DNA of 42,553 nt from Bryobacterales bacterium (GTDB lineage: Bacteria > Acidobacteriota > Terriglobia > Bryobacterales > Bryobacteraceae), in contig JAFAQY010000014.1 of the NCBI GenBank assembly GCA_019261985.1, forward strand, positions 1 through 42,553, read 5' to 3'. The position numbers were made by a program, and so were the translations under genes. This document shows, piece after piece, positions 26,220-34,410 of this stretch (the stretch's first letter is position 1; each line of letters starts with the position of its first letter). Below the pieces are notes generated by a model, which did not search any database, was not told the DNA's origin, and saw nothing but the letters and a program-made list of their open reading frames with translations.

Positions 26220-27494
26220 ATGCAGGTTTTGACTTCGCCCCAAACTGTTTTAGTTTGGGCCATCGCGGCGGCCGCCATCGCCGGAGTGATCTTCCGCCCG
26301 AGAAAATGGCCCGAGGCGGTGTGGGCTTGCGCTGGAGCTGCATTATTAGTCCTCTTCGGCTCGGTGTCACCGATGTCGGCCATCGGCGCGATTGGAAAAG
26401 GTACCAATGTTTATCTGTTCCTCACCGGTATGATGCTGCTTGCCGAACTCGCGCGCTTGAAAGGGGTGTTCGACTGGCTCGCCGCTCTTGCCGTGCGCGC
26501 GTCCAAAGGTTCGCACGCGCGTTTATTCACACTTGTGTATTGTGTCGGGGTTTTGGTTACGGTCTTCTTATCGAACGATGCTACAGCCGTCGTGCTCACG
26601 CCTGCCGTTTACGCCGCGGTAAAGAGGGCGCGCGCCCACCCGCTCACCTATCTCTTCATCTGCGCATTCGTAGCCAACGCAGCGAGCTTCGTTCTGCCCA
26701 TCTCTAATCCCGCCAACCTAATCGTGTACGGAAAAACTTTGCCTCCGCTGGGGCCTTGGCTGCGGACCTTTCTTCTTCCTTCGATCTTTTCAATAGCGGC
26801 CACTTATGCGGCGCTGCGATGGGCCTCGCGCGGCAACGTGAGTGGGACGGTAAACGACCGTTCTTGTTCGACTACCCAAATACTTTCCGTGGAAGGAAAG
26901 CGCGCGGCATCGGGAATCGCTGCATCCGCCGTGGCATTAATTCTGGCTTCGGCCTTCGGTCTGAATCTTGGCCTGCCGGCCTGCGCCGTAGCGATCGTTT
27001 CCGTTCTTATCGCCACCCGTTTTCGCTGGTCCGCGCTCCGCGACGTTACGGCCGGCGTGGCATGGAGCGTCCTGCCGCTAGTCGCGGGACTCTTCATTCT
27101 CGTCGAAGGTCTCAACCGCGCCGGTTCGCTTGCCGCAATCTCACATTCATTGCGCGTATTCGAGTCCATGCCGCGCCCAACCGGAGAACTCGCCGCTGCC
27201 TTCGGAATCGCTGCGCTATCCAACTTGGTAAATAATCTCCCCGCGGGATTGCTCGCCGGGAGCGCAATCCAAGCGGTCCAGATCGCTCCGAGAATTCGCG
27301 ATTCCGTTTTAATCGGCGTGAATCTCGGTCCCAATCTGTCGGTCACCGGTTCTCTCGCAACCGTGCTATGGCTGATCGCTCTGCGCCGCGAAGGCGTCGA
27401 GATGAGCCCTTGGCAGTTCCTGAAACTCGGAGCGACGGTCATGCCGCCGGCGCTGATTCTGGCTACTCTTGCGTTATCGTGGGCCGCCAGATGA
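26220..27494 (+). CDS. ArsB-like (SLC13/ion-transporter superfamily) permease
   Basis: The product (424 aa) is a polytopic inner-membrane protein of the arsenite/Na+ transporter superfamily. Diagnostic segments are VYLFLTGMMLLAELARLKGV, VFLSNDATAVVLTPAV and VLPISNPANLIVYG in the first half, and ALSNLVNNLPAGLLAG with GVNLGPNLSVTGSLAT in the second half. This is the inverted-repeat pattern of ArsB. I chose the ATG at 26220; an upstream TTG (26151) would add a polar, Ser-rich stretch. No arsR or arsC is adjacent, so arsenite export is possible but another anion substrate is not excluded. Confidence 0.8.
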   Translation: MQVLTSPQTVLVWAIAAAAIAGVIFRPRKWPEAVWACAGAALLVLFGSVSPMSAIGAIGKGTNVYLFLTGMMLLAELARLKGVFDWLAALAVRASKGSHARLFTLVYCVGVLVTVFLSNDATAVVLTPAVYAAVKRARAHPLTYLFICAFVANAASFVLPISNPANLIVYGKTLPPLGPWLRTFLLPSIFSIAATYAALRWASRGNVSGTVNDRSCSTTQILSVEGKRAASGIAASAVALILASAFGLNLGLPACAVAIVSVLIATRFRWSALRDVTAGVAWSVLPLVAGLFILVEGLNRAGSLAAISHSLRVFESMPRPTGELAAAFGIAALSNLVNNLPAGLLAGSAIQAVQIAPRIRDSVLIGVNLGPNLSVTGSLATVLWLIALRREGVEMSPWQFLKLGATVMPPALILATLALSWAAR

Positions 27495-27511
27495 AGAGTG
27501 TTTCAGCCCAG

Positions 27512-27853
27512 TTATTCCGGTTTCCGGCCGGCGTTGAGATATTCCCGCAATGCTTCCTGAAACTCCGCCGCGGCTTCTTTTAATAGGGCGTTGGCCCTGG
27601 CCAAACCCCGATTGGTGTCCGGATGCCCTGGCTGCAGGTCGGCGTGAAGCTCGGTCATTTTCTCCAGCTCCAGTTTCGCTGCCCTCCATTTGGCTCGTGC
27701 TTCATCGAGCCTGATACCCGCCTGCGGCAGACTCGTACGGATCGGTGGTAGACCGTCGCATGCTGTACAGACCGGCACATCCTGAACATAAAGTTCCGTT
27801 TCAGCACCGCAGTGGATACACCGTGCCAACGCTCTCACCGGCCCAAGAGACAT
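27512..27853 (-). CDS. Small zinc-ribbon protein of unknown function
   Basis: The product (113 aa) has an N-terminal CxxC...CxxC pair (ARCIHCGAETELYVQD, then VCTACDG) likely to bind one zinc ion. A helical, charged C-terminal half follows (about 45-110), perhaps a coiled coil. I do not recognise the family. It is convergent with the ArsB-like gene (17-bp gap) and divergent from the HExxH protein gene at 27960. Confidence 0.65.
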   Translation of the reverse strand: MSLGPVRALARCIHCGAETELYVQDVPVCTACDGLPPIRTSLPQAGIRLDEARAKWRAAKLELEKMTELHADLQPGHPDTNRGLARANALLKEAAAEFQEALREYLNAGRKPE

Positions 27854-27888
27854 TGTAATGCTGCCGGGCGGTCGGGACGCACGGCGTG

Positions 27889-27924
27889 CCGAGGCTGAAG
27901 CCTCGGTTGCAGGCTTAAGCCTGC
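27889..27924. repeat. Two adjacent palindromes in a divergent promoter region
   Basis: CCGAGGCT-GA-AGCCTCGG (27889-27906) is followed 2 bp later by the perfect GCAGGCTTAAGCCTGC (27909-27924). The second shares the CTTAAG centre of the 26-bp palindrome family and the GCAGG...CCTGC ends of the other family. Confidence 0.85.
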
Positions 27925-27959
27925 TCCACGATCGCGATTTGCGGTATCATTTTTCCTTA

Positions 27960-28568
27960 ATGGCCAAAATGCTGTACCTGGCAGCTGGGCTTGCCGCAGC
28001 CGCCCTTTGGTCTTTCGGGCAAGACGCACAACCGTCGCCGGCGCAACTGGCGATTCTGATGAAGTTCGATCTTCAGCCGCCGCCTTCCGTCATCGAGTCG
28101 ATGCAGCGCGAGGTGGAGGCGCTATTCGAGCCGGCGGGCATCAAAGTCGCATGGCGCCGCGTGGAGGATAACGAAGGAACCGAGCTCTTTCCGCACGTGG
28201 TTGTGATCCGCGTCCGCGGCGAGTGCCGTACGCATCCTGCAACGCTGCGTGAGCTTGAGCCGCTGGTCGACAATCTTGAGCTGGCGCACGCCGCGGTTCG
28301 CAACGGGCAGGCGCTTCCCTTCGCGGAGGTCCAGTGCGATCGCGTGTCCGCTTTTTTGCGGCCTTGGCGAAGGGCCGAGCAAGCGGCGTCTCTCGGCGTA
28401 GCCATGGGACGCGTGATCGCTCACGAGCTGTTTCACATGCTCACCAATACTCTCACCCATGGAGACGGCGCGCTGTCGAAGGCCAGTGTCACTTCGCAGG
28501 AACTCGACGTTAAGGGCGACGGTTTTTCGCAAGACGAACTCGAGCTTTTCAAAAAATCCGTCAAATGA
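27960..28568 (+). CDS. Exported small protein with HExxH metallopeptidase motif
   Basis: The product (202 aa) starts at the ATG at 27960 with a signal peptide (MAKMLYLAAGLAAAALWSFG). A longer frame from 27858 would run through palindromic repeat DNA and is rejected. Near the C-terminus VIAHELFHMLTNTLTHGDG contains HELFH, a zincin-type HExxH site, and an aspartate in a helix-loop stretch follows. The N-terminal part (KFDLQPPPSVIESMQREVEALFEPAGIKVAWR) is typical of small secreted acidobacterial proteins with this motif. Protease activity is plausible but unproven. Confidence 0.7.
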   Translation: MAKMLYLAAGLAAAALWSFGQDAQPSPAQLAILMKFDLQPPPSVIESMQREVEALFEPAGIKVAWRRVEDNEGTELFPHVVVIRVRGECRTHPATLRELEPLVDNLELAHAAVRNGQALPFAEVQCDRVSAFLRPWRRAEQAASLGVAMGRVIAHELFHMLTNTLTHGDGALSKASVTSQELDVKGDGFSQDELELFKKSVK

Positions 28569-28574
28569 CGAGGC

Positions 28575-28596
28575 GGGGCAGGCCGAGGCCTGCCCC
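28575..28596. terminator. 22-bp GC-rich palindrome between convergent genes
   Basis: Arms GGGGCAGGCC and GGCCTGCCCC are separated by GA. It lies between the HExxH gene stop (28568) and the stop of the convergent Oar-like receptor (28607). It could act as a bidirectional hairpin terminator and resembles the GTGGGGCAGG ends of the MITE-like elements. No T-tract is seen. Confidence 0.55.
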
Positions 28597-28606
28597 AATA
28601 CTCGGG

Positions 28607-31600
28607 TTAGAACAATATGCGCGCTGCAACCTGGAAGGTGCGTGGCGCGAATCCGTTCACCAGATTCGAGCTCTGCAGCGATGGGAACCCGAAGTTCGGG
28701 TTTCCTAGATTGGCGTACGGATTTCCATACACGGGCGAGTTGAGAATATTGAACCCCTCGCCGCGCAATTCCATCCGCGCCCGTTCCGCGATACGAAAGG
28801 ACTTGAACAGAGACAGATTATACGTCTGGAAATTTGGCCCGCGGAATGCGTTCCGCAGATTGGGTCCCAACGAGTCCGCCCCCGGACTGGTAAACAGCGC
28901 GGGATTGAAGCTCGCTTGGCCGTTGATGCCCACCGCTCCCACAGGCGCGGCAAACACAGCGGGTATACCAGGACAGTTGCAGGCGGTGGCGGGCGCCAAT
29001 ACAGAAAAGGGCGTGCCCGTTCCCCACTGGAACAGCCCATTCAGCGACCAACCCGCCAGAATCTGTCCCATCCATCCGGTGTTCAAGTGGTTCGTCCCAG
29101 TACCGAACGGAATCTCGAACACATGGCTGATGGTCAACATTTGCGTTCGATCCCAATCCGCCGGTCCGTAGTTGGCGGCCCGGCTGAACGGGTTAACTAG
29201 AAAGGTGCCGTGATCCAGCGCCTTGCTCCACGTGTATGCCACCGTGAACCCGAGGCCTTGCGAAAGCCGCTTGGTCAAGTTCACTTGCAGCGCATTGTAG
29301 TTGCTCGTCAGGCCTTGGCCGTACAGGTTCACGCCAGTGTTGCTGCTTACTACTGGAATAACCGGGGTTGGAGAACCACCGTCTGCCGTTGCGACCCTGT
29401 CCGCAGCGGTGAACGGCAGTCCGGCGAGTCCGGTGCCCGGGGCGGCCACGTTGAGCGCCTGAACAAATGGAAGCTGGCGCCCGACGTTGCCTACGTACGC
29501 GGCATCGAACAGGAAGCCGCGCCTGAGGTCCTGCTGGACCATGAGGTAGTAGGTCTGGAGGTAAGGAGTTTTGTTTCCTGTCGCCAGATTCAATGGAATG
29601 TTAGGAGCGGCGACGGTCGATCCGATGGGTCCAGGCGTTGTCGGCGTAACCGTGGGGATCGAGAAAGGAACCGCGGCGAACGATCCATTGATCAAACCGG
29701 TCTGAGCCCCGAATCCCGCCTGATTAATCCCAGACAATGTGAACGGTAACGGGAAGTATTGGATCGCGTAACTCGCCCGGACGACCGTGCGTTCCATTGG
29801 ATGGTACGCGAAGCCGACGCGCGGAGAGAAGTTGTTGAAATCGTAATTGTGCAGCTGGCTCCCGAACGTCACCGTTCCGGTCAGGGGGTTATATAACAGC
29901 GCGCCATTTCCGGAGCTGGTTGAAACCGGGCTGAACAGGTCATAGCGCAAGCCCAGTTCCATCGTGAACCTCGGGAATAGCCGCACGGTATCCGCGACAA
30001 ATCCGGAATATAGATTCTGCCGGTAGGTGGGAACGTTAGCGTAGTTGAACACGCCGCTGGCGACAGGCGCTCCGAGCAAGAATGCCGCGAGCGAGTTGAA
30101 CGGCGTAGTCATGAGAGGCACGCTTGCTGCTTCCGCCGTGGAGAGTGTCGCGCCGGGTCCGAAGAACAAGGTTCCGTTGGGCCCGAACAGCGAACTCCTC
30201 CATCCGTTGGCCTGAAGCGCGCGGATGTCGGTTCCGAAGCGGACGTCATGAATTCCACGCGCCCAGTGGAACACCGCCGAGCCTTCATACGTGTTGTCGA
30301 ACATCTTGCTGGGGATATTGGCGGCCGCGCCGAGCGTACCAAATCCCTCGATGTTGATGGTCGGTAGTGAGGTGAATCCATTTGCGGCCAGTAGCGGCGC
30401 AAGCGATCCAGTGACGCCGGTAGCATTGATGTTGTTCCGGTAACGGTTGTAGGTGAAGCGGAGCTCGCCAATAATGCCATGGCTATTCGCGACCAGAGCG
30501 GCGGTCGCGTGATGGTTGCGCAGCCCGGAGGCTGTGCCGCCGCCGACGATCGGGCCGAACAATGAGCCTTGGGTAGCGTTGAAGTACGAGAACTGGTAAT
30601 CCAAGAATACGGAATACGCGTCCGAGAAACGATGATCCAGGCGCCCCGTCACCACACTGCTGTTATCGGTGAACGGAATGACGGCCTGTGTGTTGTTAAA
30701 GAAGCCGGGCAGGTTGGGCGCCGGAAGCGTAGCCAGGATCGCCTGCGATAGAGGGTTGATGTCGCCCGCCGGAATGACCGTGCCAAACGCCGGGCTAAAA
30801 ATGGTGGCTCCAGTGCCGGTGAAATTTCCGTTCACGATGGCAGCGGTTGGCAGTGTGCCGAGTACAGGTGTGCCGTCTCTGTACCGCGTTGCTTCATAGT
30901 TGATAAAAAGGAAGGTGTGGTCTGGTTTGATTGCGCCTCCCACGCCTGCGCCCGTTTGCCAGTAGTGCAAAGGCGAACTAGGGTTGGCTCCGAAAAAAAG
31001 CGGATTCCTAGCCTGGAAGTAGCCGGGCGAGAAGAAGCCGTACACCTGGCCATGGAGACCATTGGTTCCCGGGCGTGTGAAGACGTTGTCGATAGAGCCG
31101 CCGGCGAAACCCTGTTCCGCGCGGTAGTTCGCGGTTTGAATTTGCAGCTCGCGAATATAATCGCGGGGCGGAATTGAAATGTTCAAATCGCCTGTAAATG
31201 GCTCGCGAACCGTGTCTCCGTCCAAGGTGCTGTCGTTGGAATACGCCGGTTGCCCGTTCGTATTCCATTGCCGGCTGCGCTGCGGATCAGCGGTAACGCC
31301 TAGGGTCGTCTGGATGGCCGAGAACGGCGGAGTTATACCCGGCATTAGATTCATCAGCTGCAGGTAGTTTCGATCGAAAACGGGTAGGTTCTCAAGGATA
31401 GCCTGACCATAGCCGCGCTGGATTTCCGGCGGAGTATCTTGCGTCTCTACTGCATCCGCATTGATTTCCACCGTTTCGACGGCTGGACCTGCTTCGAGCC
31501 TCGCCGCGATTCGAACGCTGTTGCCGGAGATAACTTGAATTTGCTCCTGCACCATGCGCTTGAATCCGGCCGTTTCCACTTCGACCCGGTAGGCTCCGGG

Positions 31601-31807
31601 CGGAATGGCGGCCATGAACGTTCCGTCCGCTCCGGTGACTACCCTTTGGGACAAATTGGTGCTCAGATTCGTAATCGTGATTACGGAATTCGGCACCGGT
31701 TTGCCGGAAGGATCGGTGATCGTACCGACTAGAGTGCCTGCTTGACCCCAACATATAAGTGCCCCAAACAGACAAAATATGAGACCCACAATAAATTTAC
31801 GATTCAT
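28607..31807 (-). CDS. Second Oar-like TonB-dependent receptor
   Basis: The product is 1066 aa from the ATG at 31807, which encodes a proper signal peptide (MNRKFIVGLIFCLFGALICW) with GAGG upstream. Upstream in-frame ATGs at 31882 and 31822 would add a hydrophilic lead and are less likely. A CarboxypepD_reg-like domain (GTLVGTITDPSGKPVPN) is followed by a plug-like region with NTNGQPAYSNDSTLDG and a long beta-barrel ending FQVAARILF. It belongs to the same family as the receptor at 11887 but is clearly diverged and 160 residues shorter. Ligand unknown. The minus-strand LPKTA protein gene lies upstream. Confidence 0.9.
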   Translation of the reverse strand: MNRKFIVGLIFCLFGALICWGQAGTLVGTITDPSGKPVPNSVITITNLSTNLSQRVVTGADGTFMAAIPPGAYRVEVETAGFKRMVQEQIQVISGNSVRIAARLEAGPAVETVEINADAVETQDTPPEIQRGYGQAILENLPVFDRNYLQLMNLMPGITPPFSAIQTTLGVTADPQRSRQWNTNGQPAYSNDSTLDGDTVREPFTGDLNISIPPRDYIRELQIQTANYRAEQGFAGGSIDNVFTRPGTNGLHGQVYGFFSPGYFQARNPLFFGANPSSPLHYWQTGAGVGGAIKPDHTFLFINYEATRYRDGTPVLGTLPTAAIVNGNFTGTGATIFSPAFGTVIPAGDINPLSQAILATLPAPNLPGFFNNTQAVIPFTDNSSVVTGRLDHRFSDAYSVFLDYQFSYFNATQGSLFGPIVGGGTASGLRNHHATAALVANSHGIIGELRFTYNRYRNNINATGVTGSLAPLLAANGFTSLPTINIEGFGTLGAAANIPSKMFDNTYEGSAVFHWARGIHDVRFGTDIRALQANGWRSSLFGPNGTLFFGPGATLSTAEAASVPLMTTPFNSLAAFLLGAPVASGVFNYANVPTYRQNLYSGFVADTVRLFPRFTMELGLRYDLFSPVSTSSGNGALLYNPLTGTVTFGSQLHNYDFNNFSPRVGFAYHPMERTVVRASYAIQYFPLPFTLSGINQAGFGAQTGLINGSFAAVPFSIPTVTPTTPGPIGSTVAAPNIPLNLATGNKTPYLQTYYLMVQQDLRRGFLFDAAYVGNVGRQLPFVQALNVAAPGTGLAGLPFTAADRVATADGGSPTPVIPVVSSNTGVNLYGQGLTSNYNALQVNLTKRLSQGLGFTVAYTWSKALDHGTFLVNPFSRAANYGPADWDRTQMLTISHVFEIPFGTGTNHLNTGWMGQILAGWSLNGLFQWGTGTPFSVLAPATACNCPGIPAVFAAPVGAVGINGQASFNPALFTSPGADSLGPNLRNAFRGPNFQTYNLSLFKSFRIAERARMELRGEGFNILNSPVYGNPYANLGNPNFGFPSLQSSNLVNGFAPRTFQVAARILF

Positions 31808-32119
31808 CGATTCTAACCTCATTTTTGGTTTATTCCACTTTGAGCGATGGATAGGCGGTATCTGGCTGCAGGTATTTTCCACCGGCCCCAGATCCAGCTT
31901 TCAGCGCGCCGAACCTCAGATTTCAACCCCGCCCGCGAGGACGGAGTCTAATGCCGCGGCATCCGGCAACACTGTTCCACGCGCCCGATGGAATCTTCTG
32001 CGCAGCAGTGGGGCGGGCATGCGCTCGAATGCCCGCCTGCCTACCGCAAACAACACGGACGGAAGACCCCAGCCGTCCGTGCAGCCGGCGCAAAATGAGC
32101 GCGGTTTAAAAGCGCTCCG
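31808..32119. other. Intergenic region upstream of the second Oar-like receptor
   Basis: About 310 bp without a recognisable gene. It holds the receptor's probable promoter and leader, and a perfect 9-bp inverted repeat at 32054-32081 that could end the upstream minus-strand gene. A short GGGCAT...ATGCCC repeat is also present near 32016-32035. Confidence 0.5.
32054..32081 (-). terminator. Putative hairpin terminator after the LPKTA protein gene
   Basis: CACGGACGG (32054-32062) and CCGTCCGTG (32073-32081) form a 9-bp stem with a 10-nt loop, 38 bp beyond the stop of the minus-strand gene at 32120. The following minus-strand sequence TTGTTTG is only a weak T-tract. Confidence 0.5.
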
Positions 32120-32821
32120 CTACATCCGGAAGCGTCCGGAAACACGTAGCGCGAACGCAGCCGCCAACGATCCGAGCCCGCCGACCAGCGCCAAAGGCCA
32201 GTCAGATGCTGTCTTCGGCAGCTCGTGTGGACCTGGAGCGGGCGCCGGAGCGGGTTGCTCTTCCGCTTGCGGAGGAGCCGGCGGAGGCGGTGTTGCTTGA
32301 GCCTCCTCTCGCGGTTGCTCCGGTGGAGCCGCTGGCGCTGGTGGCGGCGTCACTTCAGCCTGCGCCGGTGGCATCGTGAACGTCGCACTGAGTGTGAGCG
32401 GCTGTTGAAGTTCCTCGATTCGAGCCAGCACTGCATCTGGAAGCGCGAACCGATAGCCGAATTGTTTCCCCGCCACCCAGATGCGATCCAGATAATAATC
32501 GTTGCCGACCCGCTGCAGAATCACTTTCGTTTGTTGATAGGGTATGCCTCGCACAGACCTCTCGCTGATGGCCGACGCGCTGAATCTCCGGTCGGTTTTT
32601 TCGCTTACAAGGATGACGTTCGAAGCATTTCCCGCGCTGGGAAGCTGACGCATATCATACTTGCCCGCCGCGAGCTTCTGCCCGCCTACCCACGTATTCT
32701 CCGGCAGCTCAACGATGATTTTGTCGAAGGCTCTGCTTTGTGCCCAACATTGGATTGATGTGCCGGGAGCCACGATTAACAGCGCTCCCAACGTCCATTT
32801 CGAATATCTATGAAAACTCAT
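32120..32821 (-). CDS. Exported protein with C-terminal LPXTG-like sorting signal
   Basis: The product (233 aa) has an N-terminal signal peptide ending near CWAQ. A globular part of about 120 residues follows (FDKIIVELPENTWVGGQKLAAGKYDMRQLP), then a Pro/Ala/Glu-rich linker (about 155-198). It ends with LPKTA at 201-205, a hydrophobic stretch at about 209-225 and basic residues RVSGRFRM. That tripartite ending is exactly the layout of sortase substrates, unexpected in a Gram-negative cell. The globular domain resembles small acidobacterial beta-rich secreted proteins; I do not recognise a named family. Confidence 0.75.
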   Translation of the reverse strand: MSFHRYSKWTLGALLIVAPGTSIQCWAQSRAFDKIIVELPENTWVGGQKLAAGKYDMRQLPSAGNASNVILVSEKTDRRFSASAISERSVRGIPYQQTKVILQRVGNDYYLDRIWVAGKQFGYRFALPDAVLARIEELQQPLTLSATFTMPPAQAEVTPPPAPAAPPEQPREEAQATPPPPAPPQAEEQPAPAPAPGPHELPKTASDWPLALVGGLGSLAAAFALRVSGRFRM

Positions 32822-33243
32822 AATGCCTTATACGTCCTTTTCTCTTTCCGCCCCCTGATTGCAATCCCAGTTTTCGATATGAATCCAGAGCATGATGCGA
32901 CCTAGGGAGTGCAATCTCTAACCCAAACGAAGTTTCGCGACATGATGTGTTGCCGGGGCTCACCGGCGCTGGCCAACTCAAAAACTCGTTTCCCCGCCCG
33001 CCCGCAGGTCACGCCAGGCCGTGGGTTAGAAGCCACGGCAATTGTTTCAAACAATCCTGCATCGGAAAGTTCTTTCCGCGCGATTCTGAATTTCTTACAG
33101 ACTGTCATGAACAAAATGCACATGGGATTTGTAGACCGCTTTGTTTGTACGCGCGCGCGGTCTTAGTAGTGGGGGCGAAAAGTACCGGAACGATTCTGTA
33201 TTTCATAACACCCGGGTTTGCTAGCATTGGTTGTTAACACCGG
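32822..33243. other. 422-bp intergenic region between divergent genes
   Basis: It separates the LPKTA protein gene from yajQ. No coding frame here looks real. Two adjacent inverted repeats occur: GCCGTGG...CCACGGC at 33018-33039 and the palindrome ATTGTTT-C-AAACAAT at 33041-33055. It probably also holds both promoters; I could not place them confidently. Confidence 0.45.
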
Positions 33244-33744
33244 ATGCCTGAAAACACCTTCGACGTTGTTTCAAAGATCGAATTACCTGAGGTATCGAAC
33301 GCCGTGCAGCAGGCGATCAAGGAGATCCAGCAGCGCTACGACTTGAAAAATAGCCACTCGTTAATCGAGTTGCGCGAGAAGGAAAATAAAATCCTGCTAC
33401 AGAGTCAGGATGAATTCAAACTCAAGGCCGTTACGGAAGTACTCGAGCAAAAATTAGTGAAGCGCAAGGTGCCGCTGAAGGGGCTCAATTACGGGGCCAT
33501 CTTGCCTGCCGCCGGGTCCACCGTGCGGCAGGAGATTTCGTTGCAGCAGGGCATTCCGGTGGAGAAGGCGCGGGAGATCGTCCGCGTAATTAAAGACAGC
33601 AAGAAGAAGGTCCAGGCTTCGATTCAGGGAGACTTCGTGCGCATCGCCGGCAAGGATCGCGACACCTTGCAAGACGTAATCCAATTGCTGCGGAACACCG
33701 ATTTCGGCATCGACATGCAGTTCACGAATTACCGCACGAACTAA
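33244..33744 (+). CDS. yajQ: YajQ-family cyclic-di-GMP/nucleotide-binding protein
   Basis: The product (166 aa) has the conserved YajQ beginning NTFDVVSKIELPEVSNAVQQA and the middle block LKGLNYGAILPAAGSTVRQEI, ending in LLRNTDFGIDMQFTNYR. The family has a double ferredoxin-like fold. In Xanthomonas and Pseudomonas, members bind cyclic-di-GMP and act with transcription regulators; in many bacteria the role is unclear. Length is normal. It overlaps the next gene by one base (TAATG), so the two are likely co-translated. Confidence 0.93.
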   Translation: MPENTFDVVSKIELPEVSNAVQQAIKEIQQRYDLKNSHSLIELREKENKILLQSQDEFKLKAVTEVLEQKLVKRKVPLKGLNYGAILPAAGSTVRQEISLQQGIPVEKAREIVRVIKDSKKKVQASIQGDFVRIAGKDRDTLQDVIQLLRNTDFGIDMQFTNYRTN

Positions 33745-34361
33745 TGCCGCGGCGTATAGAGACGCTGTTCTTGCAAGGGCCGGCAGGCAGGTTGGAAGCT
33801 ATTCTCGAAGCGCCCGAGGATGGTGAGCCGCGCGAAACCGCTCTGGTCTGCCATCCCCATCCCCAGCACGGCGGCACCATGCACAACAAGGTGGTCCACA
33901 GAATCGCACGCGGACTGCGCCATGCGGGAGCGGCGGTGCTTCGCTTCAACTATCGGGGCGTGAATATGAGTGAAGGCGAATACGCGCATGGCGAGGGTGA
34001 GCGCGAAGACGCACATGCCGCGCTCGATTATTTACGTACCCGTTTTCCAAATCTCCCGTTCACATTGGCCGGATTTTCATTTGGTTCCCGGATCGTTCTG
34101 CGCCTGGCGTGTTCGGGCATCGGCGCGCGGCGAGCGATCGCGGTCGGTCTCCCGACCAACTGGGACCATTCGTATCTTGAAGGCTGCGCCGTGCCGAAGA
34201 TCTTTATTCAAAGCACCCACGATCAATTCGGACCGGCTGAAGATCTGCAACGCCTCGTAGACCGCTTGCCGGAACCCAAGCGGCTCGTCTTCGTCGAGGC
34301 CGCCGATCATTTTTTCTTGGGCGGCTTGGATCAATTGGAAGCCGCGGTAGGACAAGCTTAA
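33744..34361 (+). CDS. Alpha/beta hydrolase
   Basis: The product (205 aa) is a small alpha/beta hydrolase of the dienelactone-hydrolase-like type. It has LVCHPHPQHGGTMHNKVV with the oxyanion-hole region, nucleophile serine in GFSFGS, acid in THDQFGP and catalytic histidine in ADHFF. Substrate unknown. It is coupled to yajQ by a TAATG overlap. The final VGQA and the TAA stop are encoded by palindrome copy 4, so the natural C-terminus was probably altered when that repeat arrived. Confidence 0.85.
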   Translation: MPRRIETLFLQGPAGRLEAILEAPEDGEPRETALVCHPHPQHGGTMHNKVVHRIARGLRHAGAAVLRFNYRGVNMSEGEYAHGEGEREDAHAALDYLRTRFPNLPFTLAGFSFGSRIVLRLACSGIGARRAIAVGLPTNWDHSYLEGCAVPKIFIQSTHDQFGPAEDLQRLVDRLPEPKRLVFVEAADHFFLGGLDQLEAAVGQA

Positions 34362-34369
34362 GCTTGTCC
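34347..34369. repeat. Palindrome copy 4, left of the IS110 element
   Basis: GTAGGACAAGCTT plus the complementary arm as far as GTCC matches the 26-bp family; after that the sequence departs (CAGG instead of TAC). The departure lies about 10-15 bp before the likely left end of the IS110 element. Confidence 0.85.
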
Positions 34370-34410
34370 CAGGCAGGCTTATAGTAACCGTAGTGCTGTT
34401 CGGTTGGAAT

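Noticed and set aside
27858-27959. Longer N-terminus for the HExxH protein
   Set aside because: It would translate the two palindromes at 27889-27924 and precede a good signal peptide that starts at 27960.
32909-33237. Small plus-strand open frames in the region before yajQ
   Set aside because: Two different frames are open with no ribosome-binding site, no family pattern and unbalanced amino-acid content.
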